From: Norana najaformis
Lineage: Eukaryota; Annelida; Clitellata; Crassiclitellata; Hormogastridae
Reading direction: 5' to 3'
DNA: 64,000 nucleotides
Assembly (NCBI GenBank): GCA_964023275.1
Contig: OZ029914.1
Span: forward strand, 32,681,351 to 32,745,350
Every line of letters begins with the position of its first letter. The first letter of the stretch is position 1. Shown piece by piece: positions 52,701-63,605 of this stretch. Both the position numbers and the translations under genes were made by a program. The notes beneath the pieces were generated by a model, which worked only from the letters and a program-made list of their open reading frames with translations, was not told where the DNA came from and did not search any database.

Positions 52701-55618
52701 CAACTTTTATGGTCGTCTTAGTATTCCTCAGACTGAATTTCAACATGTAGACTTTGCATCTTGTACAGCAGTCCTAATAACGTCTTATATCCATCGATTC
52801 ATGTCACCAGAAATATACTTTCTGCTGGTAGTAATTACACAACTGACCTAGTTGGAGGAACCAATTGACTGCACAAGAACAGAGGTAACTGACTATCAAC
52901 AGGATAGTGACCATAGTTGTAAATGACCCCACAGAGCAAAGAAACTGACCTACAAGTCTCTTCTAACCAAAAGGTTAATTACCTAGTGATAGGCTACTGA
53001 CCTGAAGGGTAGTTGACTATTGAGACCACAAGGGTAATCCACAAGCAAGACCCTAATGACTCCAATGAGGCTGGTGAGGACAAGGGTAATTGAGCACCAA
53101 GAGGTCACTGAATACAGAGTTTATGGACCAATGATTGTTTAAAAGCCTAGGGTGGTAGGCTGTGAGCGAGATGTTGAATGGATGTACTAAGTTTGATCTT
53201 AATGGAAGCTCTGCTGTTGGCAGAGAACACTAAATTACCGGGTAGAGTGCAGAATGCTTCAGGGAGAGGAAGTGATGGTGCTGTCTGATTCCCTCAGAGA
53301 GTCTGGAAGTACAAATTTAGCATTTAATATGAGTTGTTGTAATTGGTTGTTGCTGAGATTCTTTGCTTAGAGCTGTTGCACCTTGGTCAGTTAGGGACAA
53401 ACATACATCACTTTGAGATAGAACCTTCTTTCACTGCATTCTGACCTCAGATCGATAGACATCCATGCAAGTACTGCATGGTCTCAGTGTTACTTAATTT
53501 CAGTGTACTTTACGGTGCTTGCCAGCATCCTTTTAACAGCGCCAAGCAGCCACCCGTCTGTGATTGGCATGCTGATGGTGGTAGTGATATTGAAAATAGG
53601 ATCATTCATTCATACATATCACTCATTCATTTGTTCATTTATTCATTCATTCATTATTCATCATTCTTTTGACAATGATAATGGGGAAAATGATAATGAT
53701 GTTGATGGTGATGTTGAAAAATAGGATAATTCATTCTTCCAATCTGCTATGATCGAATGACTACTCTACATCTAGCATATCTCATAATGTAATAACAATG
53801 ACATTTCTACTTTTTGATGAATTTATCTTAATCTGATCAAAGAACCGTGCACTGATCTGCCTGTCACCCTGTGATCATATCTGATACAATATTTCTGGAG
53901 GAAGAACCAAAAAATGACTTGTTTATAGACTGCTGCTTTTCATGCTTCTGTTTTCGTCGACAAAATGGCAGTCAATCTGTTTCCACTTGCCATCGACTTT
54001 GGTGATAATCTGGTCAGCTTGACATGTGACAGCAGAAATCGTGAAATTAAAATTTCGTTCTGCTGTTCTGTGACTTTTTTCAGTGCCATCTCCCTTTAAC
54101 GATAGTGCATGCTTCGCTTGTATCTCTTTTATAATTGGATGTGTCCTTTCTTGAGTGCCTGTCGTCTAAGAGTAACGGAGGTCAGCAGTAACCCTGTGCA
54201 TTTCCTGCAATGCACTGGTTCCCTAGCAATCTGTATATTGCAGTGGACTATCAGTGCGTGTGACAGATGACGATGTGCTCGGACTGACGTGACTTACAGC
54301 AGTGATTTCAGCTGTGCGTGGCTCCGATAACACGAATGCTTGATCGCTTTGATAGCAAGATATCAGCCGAATGGCTGCTTCGAGAATCATTTGAACTCTT
54401 CTTTGTCTCCAATAAATAAATTCACGCCATGAATACGGTGAAATTTCTCATTTATGGGCATAGCTAGCATTCCAATGCTTTCGAGTTTTGGTAAACATCT
54501 TCAGTTTGTAGTTTAAAAGATGCCAGCATTTTATCCACCAGTAGGTGAGCATTTTATTCTAATCCCCGCATACATCATGCACAGCTTAAGCATGCATAGA
54601 TGCATTCATCCATCCATTAAGGCATGTGCACAAACAAAGTTACTGCACCTTTAAGCGCTATGCTACTCAACTCTTGAAGAAGACATCTTGTGTGAGTTGC
54701 ATCTAATCAACAGAACTCAGCCAACTCTTTCTCTATACATACTCTACATCTGACTCTGTGCATACTCACATACATCTATACACACATCTACTCTATGCAT
54801 ACAGTCTGACCAAACTCTTGTATTAGTGTGAAACATTGATTTTTGGTGGAATTGTTTAGAGATACCTGCCTGTCTGCACCGACCGACATTGAAACAGAAT
54901 TGTTTTCAACAGTAGATAGAACAAAGGCATAGAAGGCTTATTAAGGCACCAGAAAGAGTTGTCACAGGTTACTAGGCTAATGTTCCAGAAAGATGGTTTA
55001 CAATTTAATTGTAACCAAACGTTTCTGCAGGAAACTTTTAAATTATCACAAGGCTAATGCTGCAATTCTGTTACTTCTCAACAGTGGTGTTGTGTAACAT
55101 GATACAAGCGTCACCTGGGAATGTACTTCATGACTGCACTTCTAGGTTAACAAAATACTTTCACATAGGTTGATTGCCATTCTTTAGTGCAGTGGCTTCA
55201 TGCAAGCTGTAATTTAGTAATGATATCAATTATAATGATTACAATGTCAATAATGCAAATGCCAGTTCTGCATGACCCTTAGCCTTAGCAAAGAAAGACT
55301 TCATGAGTCTGATACTGCAAATTTTATGTTCTGTGAATGACTTTTGCTTTGGTTTTGATAGTTTTGTGACATTATAGGACTCTGTTTAATTTACAATTAT
55401 AGTAAATACTATATAAAGAACTGTTGTTTCAGATCTTGAAGAGCAGCAAGTAAAAATTCGATTGCTAGATGTCAATGATGAAATTCCGGCATTTAAGAAT
55501 GTCCCGCAGCCATTCCTGGCGACAGTTGCTGCAAATGCTGCTATGGGAACCAGCATCTACCAGCTGATGGCTCAGGATGCCGACCAGGGTGGCGCTGTGC
55601 AGTACATTCTTGAGTCAG
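40766..55618 (+). CDS. CadN: CadN-type neural cadherin, 5' part (continues beyond window)
   Basis: Two coding exons: 40766-42062 (from ATG, ending T|GTAAGT) and 55433-55618 (after TTTCAG, ending in phase 1 at G|GTTGGT); their phases join. Together they encode about 494 residues; fly CadN has about 3100, so most exons lie to the right. Residues 1-29 form a hydrophobic signal peptide. The LVLPHDCFPG and YFTVLDNGDVVTTADL segments are the N-terminal region typical of invertebrate CadN. Cadherin-repeat landmarks follow: PLDFENESQ, VDNINDNAPQ (about 240), ASDADRS, then a furin-like site RTKR (about 352) ahead of EVRPLRVVEV, KLDFESQ, and in exon 2 LLDVNDEIPAF and AQDADQ. DxNDx and DxD motifs bind calcium. 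Family role: homophilic adhesion through catenins in neurons. An in-frame TTG-initiated extension exists upstream, but the ATG directly precedes the signal peptide. Confidence 0.85.
42279..42380 (-). mobile_element. 3' terminal fragment of a CR1/L2-type LINE
   Basis: On the minus strand: CGTATTATCCCCCAGTTC, then GGGAGCGCCTCTGATGAGAC, AAGCTGCGCTTTACAAAT and a GATTACAATTACGATGG tail. This matches the 3' UTR of the LINE at 52.3 kb (GAGCGCTTCTGATGAGTC, AAGTGGCGCTTTATAAATG, ATTACAATTACAATCC). It is only about 100 bp. It lies in the CadN intron. Confidence 0.8.
42535..42575 (+). repeat. (AAT/AAC)n microsatellite
   Basis: AATAATAACAACTATAATAA followed by (CAA)n; short simple repeat in the CadN intron. 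Confidence 0.8.
42576..44520. other. CadN intron segment without recognised genes
   Basis: About 1.9 kb of unique-looking intron sequence. It includes an A/G-rich tract around 43975-44060 (AGAGAAAGAGACACAG type). The short frames here have no family signature. Confidence 0.4.
44903..45550 (+). pseudogene. LINE ORF2 N-terminal part: AP-like endonuclease, frameshifted
   Basis: The frame from the ATG to about 45540 encodes a proline/serine-rich leader of about 90 residues and then the first half of the endonuclease (LRLGTLNARSLRNKVMEIAN, DILVVTESWHS, NRGGIVVYHRE, LALYRPG). The frame closes at 45580. The second half of the fold (ITGDLNIHL onward) continues in the frame that is open from 45460, so a short indel lies near 45545. 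In intact elements this enzyme nicks target DNA for target-primed reverse transcription. Confidence 0.85.
45540..46885 (+). pseudogene. LINE ORF2 middle part: endonuclease C-half and RT fingers
   Basis: Encodes LLEVFATFNCQLIITGDLNI, WLDVIITRDD, SDHGLLLYKV (catalytic SDH), a basic linker with repeated RR/HERRYRRTRDP, then RT fingers KRAVVFPSLKRQG and NYRLISNLSFLSKLLERC up to VTLALYDVSAA. It ends where the palm deletion shifts the frame. Confidence 0.88.
46880..47761 (+). pseudogene. LINE ORF2 C-terminal part: RT YADD to C-terminus
   Basis: Downstream of the 209-base deletion the frame reads VLLPMGVAVHQYADDTQAFV with an intact YADD catalytic box, then RT thumb-like helices and the C-terminal domain (FYHLRQLRTIRRS, LQSVLNASARLIGG, ILTLIRNCLVGSAPSYLRDF, SFAYVGPNSWNRLSREFR) to a stop at 47761. 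Near-identical to 51405-52283 in copy 2. Confidence 0.9.
48301..49110 (+). repeat. Higher-order block A inside the minisatellite
   Basis: A run of variant units (CGACAA, CACACCTC, CGCCAAT, CACATCGT, GTGTTCCTCGA, CACGCAAGAG, CACATGGC, CATGTATTAC, GCACCCGGC) in a unique order. The same order recurs at 50090-50899, offset by 1789 bases, with about two visible changes. This proves a block duplication rather than unit-by-unit homogenisation. Confidence 0.9.
50090..50899 (+). repeat. Higher-order block B inside the minisatellite
   Basis: Second copy of the variant-unit series described at 48301-49110. It runs to within about 12 bases of LINE copy 2, so the duplication endpoint and the LINE junction almost coincide. 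Confidence 0.9.
50912..52374 (+). mobile_element. 5'-truncated second copy of the same LINE
   Basis: Starts TGTAGTCTTTCCCTCTC, equivalent to about 46601 in copy 1, and runs to the true 3' end (AAGTGGCGCTTTATAAATG then ATTGCAATTACAATTACAAT). Only scattered substitutions separate it from copy 1, so the two are recent relatives. It keeps the 209 bases of RT palm missing in copy 1 (FDTVDHSILLERL, FGLPQGSVLAPLLYILYTAD) but has YAGD in place of the catalytic YADD, so it too is probably inactive. Confidence 0.93.
50920..52283 (+). pseudogene. LINE reverse transcriptase, 5'-truncated, YADD changed to YAGD
   Basis: A continuous frame from VVFPSLKRQGLDPIDISNYR to the C-terminus. RT landmarks: SNYRPISTLSFLSKLLERC (fingers), VSAAFDTVDHSILL (motif A aspartate present), GLPQGSVLAPLLY (motif B) and VHQYAGDTQAF (motif C, second aspartate replaced by glycine). 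Loss of that aspartate should abolish polymerisation. The frame is open upstream through the whole 26 bp array, forming an 808-codon chimeric frame from 49857 that is unlikely to be a gene. Confidence 0.88.
52375..52470 (+). repeat. (CCAT)n microsatellite after LINE copy 2
   Basis: CATCCATCC/CTTTGTCTGTCCATCCATCC-type tract directly after the LINE tail; more diffuse CCAT words continue to about 52690. Confidence 0.7.
52700..55432. other. 3' part of the CadN intron, no genes
   Basis: About 2.7 kb before the second CadN exon. It contains ATTCATTC simple repeats (53600-53660) and a GAT(A/G)ATG-rich stretch (53680-53720). No coding or RNA feature was recognised. Confidence 0.45.
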
Positions 55619-55659
55619 GTTGGTCGTTTAGCAAGTGCTGTATTAGTTGGTCAGTAATG

Positions 55660-55700
55660 TCCATCTGTCCGTCTGTCCGTCCATCCATCCATCCATCTAT
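55660..55700 (+). repeat. (CCGT/CCAT)n microsatellite at the CadN exon 2 donor side
   Basis: GTCCATCTGTCCGTCTGTCC followed by (CATC)n, about 40 bases into the intron after the exon ending at 55618. Confidence 0.8.
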
Positions 55701-57315
55701 CATGTGGCCTGTAGAAATGGTTACTGTGAAACCACAAGCATGAAGTGCTGCTATTTGGCAATTTCATCTTGTGTGAGAGAAATGAGGCGACTTTGATTTT
55801 ACAAGAAGGTAAAGTCATCTGATTTGTATAGCGGTCGAGGATGAGTTTAATATCATCCTTGCTGAATCACTGCTTCGGTCTGCATATGTATCTGTTTCGA
55901 TAGATTGCCTGTTGTCTGTGTTATTTCCTTATGTGTATGCCTTTCTTTCCATCTTTTCCTTGCTGTTTCTTTTAGAGTGAGTTCTAGTTTTGCTGTTTGT
56001 CAGTCTTTCTTCTGTGCAAGTCCTTCTGTGTCTGTGCGTGCCTTTGGTACTTTTATTTTCTCTCTTGTTTATTGTAAATGTCTTTGTTATTTTATCTGTA
56101 TTTTGTATAATGCTCTTTGTCAGTCTCTGCTTCTTTCCAAAGCAGAGTCATTTGGTAGTTGTTCTGGATCTCACCATTCAGTGTATGAAAGTATGTCCTC
56201 TTGTAATAATCCATATGTAATAATCATCCTTAGCGATAAAGATACATCAGGTCACGTAATCAGGAAATACAGAATTTGATTTATGCTGTTGCTAAGAGGA
56301 TCAGCCACCCTTACCTCATTCATTCATTTATCACTGGCTTTGGACGACACCAAGTAATAGCCATTCCAGCCCCATGAGACAAAGCACTATTCCTCAGCCC
56401 CTCTTGCTCTTAATTCTGAATGTGGCATCTTCATCTGTTGCCAGAGTCACAGGAGAAAGATCCGTCATTTTCGGTTCTGTAGAAAGATGTTGTGTGGATT
56501 AGCTGATATCTTATGGCGACAGCCATTATCTGGCTGTTCAGGTCACAGCAATGTATACTTTCTAGTGTGCACTCTTGTCCTTTAGTCATTTCGGGTCCTA
56601 ATTGATGTCTGTCTTGGGTCAGTCAAAGGAGTCCGAAAAATGGCTCTGCAGAGTTGTATGTCTTAGGATATTTTGTGGGATTTGGCAGCAGAGCAGAAAG
56701 GAACTTTGCTTAGCATATAAATGCACACGTCATTTAGCGGCCTTTTTGGCAGATGTATTTATAGTGAGGTCAACTGTTTTGCCTCTGTAATGATCCCTAG
56801 AGGCCTAGGTGCCTTCAGATTCCTTTCTGGTCTGCTTGTATGATATGCTGAGAAGTCAGTTCTCCTGTTCTAACTTCAAGACTTTAAGACTTTGATAAAA
56901 TGTCAGATAGCTTTAGATTTTCCAACAGGAAGAACTAGGTTGATTGACATCTATCATGTACACGTGGGTTTGCCTCTGATTCTCTCTCCTATCATCATTT
57001 CGCACATTTCATTGTTATGAGCATATATATTAGTTCAGCTTTATTTTTTGTTTACCCATCTTTAATTCGACGTGGATCTTGAACTCCAAATAAGTAAATG
57101 TCTATAATTATATAACATTTATTGCATGTTTAATCATGACATTACACGTTTAATATCTTAGCACATGACTGTTTTTTGGTAACACTCTGGGCCTTTTTCC
57201 TTCTGCTTACACCGTATTGATCTGTTTACCTATCTAATGTGCCTTGTTGTCTTTATATGTTGCCAAACTAACTAAAGCTCCATGCTAATTTACTGCTGTA
57301 AGTTCATGCTTTCAG

Positions 57316-57641
57316 TTGGCTTTGCAGACTGGCTGAATGACTGTTTTTGGTTGGCTTTGCAGACTGCCTGAATGACTGTTCTTGGTTGGCTTTGCAGACT
57401 GGCTGAATGACTGTTTTTGGTTGGCTTTGCAGACTGGCTGAATGTTTTTGGTTTGCTTTGCAGACTGGCTGAAGGACTGTTTTTGGTTGGCTTTGCAGAC
57501 TGGCTGAATGACTGTTTTTGATTGGCTTTGCAGACTGGCTGAATGACTGTTCTTGGTTGGCTTTGCAGACTGGCTGAAGGACTGTTCTTGGTTGGCTTTG
57601 CAGACTGGCTGAATGACTGTTCTTGGTTGGCATGCAGCTAG
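57316..57641 (+). repeat. 35 bp minisatellite, about 9 units
   Basis: TTGGCTTTGCAGACTGGCTG followed by AATGACTGTTTTTGG repeats with a period of 35 bases (for example at 57316 and 57351). Variants are AAGGACTG for AATGACTG, TTCTTGG for TTTTTGG, and one unit shortened by loss of GACTG. The minus-strand frame of KANQEQSF/SASLQSQP-type peptide is an artefact of the array. Confidence 0.94.
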
Positions 57642-58234
57642 CTAGGTGACTGCTGTATTTAAATTTTGTGCAATTTTCTATACAATTTCATTGCAAGGAT
57701 CCACGAACTTCTGTATGAAGCGACATGGTCTGCTGCTTATTTCAATGTTCATACATTCAGTTTGAGTACTGGCAAACTTAGAAGTATGCAGGTGGGGCCA
57801 CAATAGGGGCTTGAGGATGATGCCCTATTGGAGCATCATCTACAAAATTACAAAACATTTTAAGGAAACAATTTTAAAGTGTTTGAGAAAATCAAGCATA
57901 AGCATCGATCATAAGCATTTAGGAACGGAATTTTAAGCCACATACTTAAAAAATATTCCAAAAGGATATTGAGCTGCATATGAGACAGCTTTTATATATG
58001 ATATTAATGGAGTTTGCAGTGTTTCTGGTGTTATGGTAACTGTCTTTGATTTAGTGCAAAATTTTTCTTTACATTTGTAAATCTATTTTGCTTCAGTGTT
58101 TCATTGCTTCCATTCCTTGATGTTGCGTGGATTGAATGCCTTCTTGGTTCCCTTAGACCCTTGTTGTTTTTGACTTTAATTTGCATTTGGCAAAAGAAAG
58201 AAAATATTGTCACTGTGAAAATGCACAGACACAC

Positions 58235-58252
58235 ACTATATATATATATAAA
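58235..58252. repeat. (TA)n microsatellite
   Basis: Short TATATATATATATA tract in the CadN intron. Confidence 0.8.
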
Positions 58253-58719
58253 ACATTTTGCAGTAGTGATGATATTGCATTGGTGTTGCTCATTTTCAGT
58301 GAGGGAATTCAGTGAGATCCTTTGCTAGCTGTAAGACTAGTCAGCTTGTATAATTTTTTTACTAGACAAGAAAAATATTAAAGCACCCTTAAAATTTATA
58401 AGTTGCATGTATAGGCCATAATGTGACGTGCCCTTGTCAAAGCTTCTGCACTTAAGTGCATTGTCTTCTAAACAGTAGACAGTATCATCGGGGCTAGGTG
58501 GCAGACTGACTAATGACCTGATTGACTTTCAAATGACTTCGCTGAAGGATTATACTGTATTATTCAAATATACATACATGGTTTGTTTACATCTATAGTC
58601 TTTATTTATGACTACCTGCAGTGTTAACTCACATAAAGTATGCACATATTTCGGCAGTGGTGACAGAGTCATAGCGAGCAGAGCCAGGTACAGATCTGAG
58701 GGAGTAAGCAGATCTTCTA

Positions 58720-58737
58720 TGGGGGGGGGGGGGGGTG
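58720..58737 (+). repeat. Homopolymeric G run
   Basis: About 16 consecutive G bases after CTAT and before TGCATG. Such a run is prone to length error in assembly and may form a quadruplex with nearby G. Confidence 0.85.
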
Positions 58738-59096
58738 CATGCCAAGATTGCCTCTGTATCCACCAATGGCTACAGCCAATGAGTTTTTTAAGTGAAAGAA
58801 ACTGGATAAATCTTACCTTGAAGTTAGAAGTCTCTTTTCTAAATAGGACTACAATTGCACGTCATATGAGGTCTTGTCGGTTGATCAGTTGATGTCTTGT
58901 GCATTAGACACTGGTGCATTAGAAGTTTCTCATTATTGTCATGTGATCCTGATCACCTGTTGCATTGTTTTGTTAGATGAGCACAGTATGTATAGCTGCT
59001 TGTGCATTGTTTTAAGTCACATTCTGTGATATTTTTGTTTTGTTCTCCTTGTACTCATATTGTTTTAGTTTCTTTTGTTTTGTAGTTCAATTTTTA

Positions 59097-59185
59097 TCAT
59101 AATCATAATCGTAATTCCAAGATTTCTACAGCGCCCAACGAAAGCCGTGCTGCGGGGACCAGTTTATTCACAGGCGCTGTCATCT
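59097..59185 (-). repeat. ATTACG-tailed repeat, 3' end fragment
   Basis: On + it begins CATAATCGTAATTCCAAGAT, then TTCTACAGCGCCCAACGAAA, GCCGTGCTGCGGGGACC and AGTTTATTCACAGGCGCTGT, the reverse complement of the 3' end of the 27577 copy. Confidence 0.65.
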
Positions 59186-61736
59186 TGTCCATCCGGAGTA
59201 CTTATTATTACATTGATGTATATAATCAGACATGTATATTGCACCAACTACTGCATTGGCGACATAAATGCAAAAAATTGGCACCCTTTTATTGCATCTG
59301 TTGACTTCTTTGGTGCCAGTGCTTCACTGAACAAGTGCTGTTCACCAACATGATTTCAGCAGTTGAATGAATGCTTGAGGTTTACCAGATTCAAATGCCG
59401 GGTCGAACTTGGTGACCTTAATAATAATAATGCATCTTGATTGCGTATGATGCTTGTTCCCTGGTGACCGGCTTGATGGAGCTGTCAGTGGCTGATCGAT
59501 TTATCAGCCAGCCGTTCTTTCGATGGAAATATTTAGTTTAAGACTGTTCTGGCAGGCTGATATTTCTTCCATCTGATTTTGTCCTCTGTTAGTTTGGGAG
59601 TCACGAATTAGATGCCTTAGATGCCGGGCCCATCAAACTTGCAGTCAAATCTGGCGAATGTCAGATTACTGAAGTCTTTCAACTTTCACTGGGGAATGCT
59701 TCGCACAAATACTTACCGTTGTTGCTGGTGCTGTCCTGTATATCCATGATTCTGGTCCCTGGCTCTGTAGCTTAGTCTGCCTTGCATTGAAAGATTAAAC
59801 CTCTTTTATGCTTAGTCTGTTTTATAGGCCTACCATGCTCCTATATCTGGATTTCTGAGTGCACCTAAGATATTATAATACTACAAGGGCAAATGTTATC
59901 AGATTTCACATCTGTTAAGTTCTAACGGCTAAATACTTATTTGTCTGGTCTGCCAGTTGAAGTTTAACCCAACTGTGCTACATTTAATTTCTGTGATGGG
60001 GAACCAACATACCTTAATAGCCGAACTGAAAGTCAGTTTTAGAGTGACTCGGTCAGACTGTTTTGACCACAGTTGTTGCCGTATTTGGTGTCTGGCTACA
60101 GAACACAGAGGTCTTTTTTGGATTGAAATATGTGGGCATCTGATCTATGACGATGGATTATTTCACTTCTTTAGATAGTTTTTACTTGGAAACTTTCATC
60201 ACTAGACCTGCTTTTCACACATACACAATGGTACTGACCAATTCATGAGATCACAATGACATCTCACAAGATCAATAAGCCGTTTATTGGGAGAAAGGTA
60301 TATGTGACAATGCCTGAGAAACCCCCACAAAGTCAGAAAAATACTCTCAAACTCAATGAAATGGAAACCATGCCAGACAAGTTGCCATAACTAGGCGCTT
60401 TATAAAATGGCTTTTTAAATAACCTGTCGAAAGGGTTTTGGACTATTATGCATGCATACGTGCATGAGTAAATGTGTACATTGGTATGTATTATCTTTTA
60501 ACAGAAAGTGATCTTTGCAGAGTGTTTTTCTTGAATTATTGCCGCAGAGATTTATCATATATTTTGGGAACCACCTATTAGCACATTAACAGTAACACTG
60601 TTGCCTCATTACTACATGTTCTTAACCTGATATGAAGGAATCACAGTTCCTGTGGATCCTTTGTCTTTTGATTTAAATCTGCCTTTCCGCTGCACGGGCA
60701 TGCCCGCAGGATGTTCGCCATAATGGTCTAAACACGTTTAAGTTCTTTCTATCGCCTGATTAGTTTTCCGAGGAAAGCCGTCTCGTTGTTCTGAGTTAGC
60801 GGTACGGACAGTGAAAATAGAATTATTGTGCCAAGACATGTGCAGATATCCATTATCGATTTGGATCCGGCCGTTAGATTTTATCTTCCTTGTAATGAAA
60901 ATTGGCAATGCTTATTGAAGAACAGCCCACGGTTAGAATGACTTAATGCCGTTTATTATCTCTAACTAATTGTCTTTGTGTTTTATTATGTGGAACGTTC
61001 TGTGTGAATGGCCATTGGGTAAATCCATTAGGTTGTTTTAGTATTAGATTCTTTAGGTGTTACATCTCACTGCACTTTGAAATTATATATGTTTGCTGCT
61101 GTTTTTAAAGATTTGACAGCTCTTGTGAAGATTAGCTTGTGTTGTTTTTTATTTTTGTTTTGTTTTTTAGCTTGTGTTGTTTTTGTTTGTTTTTCATCTG
61201 GCTTTTGTTCAAGTAGCTTTATTTCTTACTGTTGCTGTTGTTTTTTGTTGGTGTTGATGATGATGTGTTGGTTGCTTTGGCTTTTGTTGTTATTACTGTT
61301 TTATATATTAGGCTGTTACTGTTTATTTAGATCTTATCATGAAGTTCTGCTATCTTAATTGTTATACCTTCAGTTACACTCTGTCAAGTGTTGTAACTGT
61401 TATTATGTTATTGTTAGAGAACTGTGAAGAGATTAAAGTCTCTGTCTGAGTTATGGAAACCTGGAAAACGGGCAAATGCTGCCATTCCAAAATATATTAT
61501 TCAGTGATTCAGACTGTAAATTTTCATTCTGCAAGCAAAAAGCTGACGTTAACTGCTGCATGCCTAAAATTCAAGGTCAGCTTTATCAATTACTGCATGC
61601 AAGGTTTGATGTTTTCTGCACGACTTTGAAGTGGAAAAACTTGTCTTGCTAGAAGAACATCTCTTACTGGTTCTTTAGTAATTGCTTTATGAGTGTGACT
61701 ACACTGACCAACATGTCAGATTGTAATCCAGAGAAA

Positions 61737-61945
61737 CATGTCAGGTTGTAATCCAGAGATTTCTACAGTGCCCAGTGAAAGCCACTTCATGGTGACCAGC
61801 TTATTCAAAGGCGCTCAGTCAAAACAAAATCGATGGGCAAAAGTGTTTGGTTCCATGTCAAGACCCAAGAGTCAAGCAGAGAGACAGCATAGCAGCTACG
61901 GTGAGTGATGTTTGGGATTGGAGGAGAAAGAGGGATAAGAGGAAG
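61737..61945 (-). repeat. ATTACG-tailed repeat, long minus-strand copy
   Basis: On + : GTAATCCAGAGATTTCTACA, GCCACTTCATGGTGACCAGC, TTATTCAAAGGCGCTCAGTC, AAAACAAAATCGATGGGCAA, GAGAGACAGCATAGCAGCTA, GTGAGTGATGTTTGGGATTG. It spans nearly the full family consensus as seen at 27577 (+) and 8432 (-). The AGGTTGTAATCCAGAGA motif at its left edge is duplicated just upstream (61722). Confidence 0.7.
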
Positions 61946-63504
61946 AAGGGAAGTCAAAGCTGTCTGTCATCCAAGAAAACCTTCAGAATTCTAGAAACAA
62001 ATACTTATTACTCATATTTAAAAATTAATTGCTGTCGCTAACATCATACAGACTGACAACCCATTTTAGTCACTTATCATTTCTAGATTTGTCAAAAAAA
62101 AACTGTTGTACATAATTTGTCTTCTCCAGCATGGCTTATTATAGATTAATCTATTTTGCTTGGGTAATTGTTCCCTTAAAGCTTTGCTGTAAAACTGATG
62201 TTAATCAGCATAAACTCTTGTAAGTCATCTATGGTTTGAACTCCCTGGAACTAATTTGGACTAGTTTGAACTGAAGTAGTTTGAGCTGACCAGTTGAGCT
62301 GACCTACATATTTTCATAATTGACAGTGTGATTCAGGCACCATCCACCACAGGTGCAGACCCTGGCCTACTAGTATTCCAACAGCCGTGGTCAGGATTGA
62401 AGTGATGGTGCTTTTATGGTAGAAGGGGGGGACCTAGTATACGCGCTGCGTGATGACAGGCAACCGTCAAGGTGGATGCGGGACTTGTTGACGCCAGAAA
62501 GTAGGCCACTTTTGTTCATTTCCCGCCGAGGCTGTTATGATGTGGAATGATTTGCCTGTCTCCAGTTATGCAATACATGTAATTGGTAACTCCAGTGAGA
62601 GATCTGCTATTAAACAAGTGATTGTGGTTTCGTATTAGTCAAAATGAGGCTTGTGAATTTGGTGGAAAATTACCCAGTTGTTTTACTGTGTTAAAGTTTG
62701 TAGTGGTGAAAGTCACCTGTGAGTCCACAGTCTGTATCATTCATGCAATAGAATGTTGCTACTGGAAAAGTAGTTTTTGTGAACCTTTTATTTGGCTGTG
62801 AATTGCTTATTACAACGTGAGTCAAACCATTTAAATAGCTAGATAAGCTTCTTGAACGTAATTTGTATTCCCATAAGTTCGTTGTCTGTGTCTTGATTTT
62901 CAAAAGCATTAAACTATCAATCATCAAATTCTCTTCCAGAAACTGAAAGCCCTCCTGAAAGTATTCCTCCTAGCTCTTTAATTGAATTGTCAGTTTTCTT
63001 AGTGATCACACTTAGGCTGTTCTAGTAGACTGAAGTTATCAAACTGGCTGCCATGCACTCAAAGTACCAGGATCTCATATGAGACTAGTTATAATTATAT
63101 TTGATGGGTATCAATTTTTTATTCTGCTTGTATGCAGAAGACAACTGCTTGTGAAATATGCCGATGACTTAACCTTTCTAAACCCTGAAGTCTGTTTCTG
63201 CCACTCTATAATTATCATGTTCTACTTTGTGTTCTTAAAACTGCAGTTGATAATAATGGCTGTGGACAGGTCGTAAACTTAACATTAACCCTAACAGACC
63301 ACATTATTTTGAGGCCTACCAGTACTTATCTCAGAGCTTGGCAACATTTTTCAAGCGATCATTTGTTCAGGAATCCTAAAAGCACAGTCCACTTATGCTG
63401 GATTCCTCGCATCTCATGATTCTGCATGCAGTAATCATAAAGCATCTCTTCAAAGGGCATAAAGTTGGCAAACCTGGGAAAATCTACACTACTGAAGAGT
63501 TTTT

Positions 63505-63605
63505 CCTATCAGTTTGGTTTTGACTGAGCACCTGTGAATAAACAGGTCCCCATGACGTGACTTTCACTGGGTACTGTAGAAATCTCGAGATTACGATTAC
63601 GATAA
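63505..63605 (+). repeat. ATTACG-tailed repeat, 3' half
   Basis: GTTTGGTTTTGACTGAGCAC, CTGTGAATAAACAGGTCCCC, TGACTTTCACTGGGTACTGT, AGAAATCTCGAG and an ATTACGATTACGAT tail. It matches the 3' halves of the 18417 and 27577 copies. Confidence 0.65.

Noticed and set aside
57304-57633. Minus-strand frame with KANQEQSF-type repeats
   Set aside because: Artefact of the 35 bp minisatellite; no gene context.
58608-58892. 94-codon frame containing a GGGG run
   Set aside because: Interrupted by the G homopolymer and without similarity; overlaps no splice-consistent exon.
61077-61358. 93-codon hydrophobic frame resembling a membrane protein
   Set aside because: GTT/TTG-rich simple sequence gives runs of Phe, Leu, Cys and Val; no loops, start context or homology.
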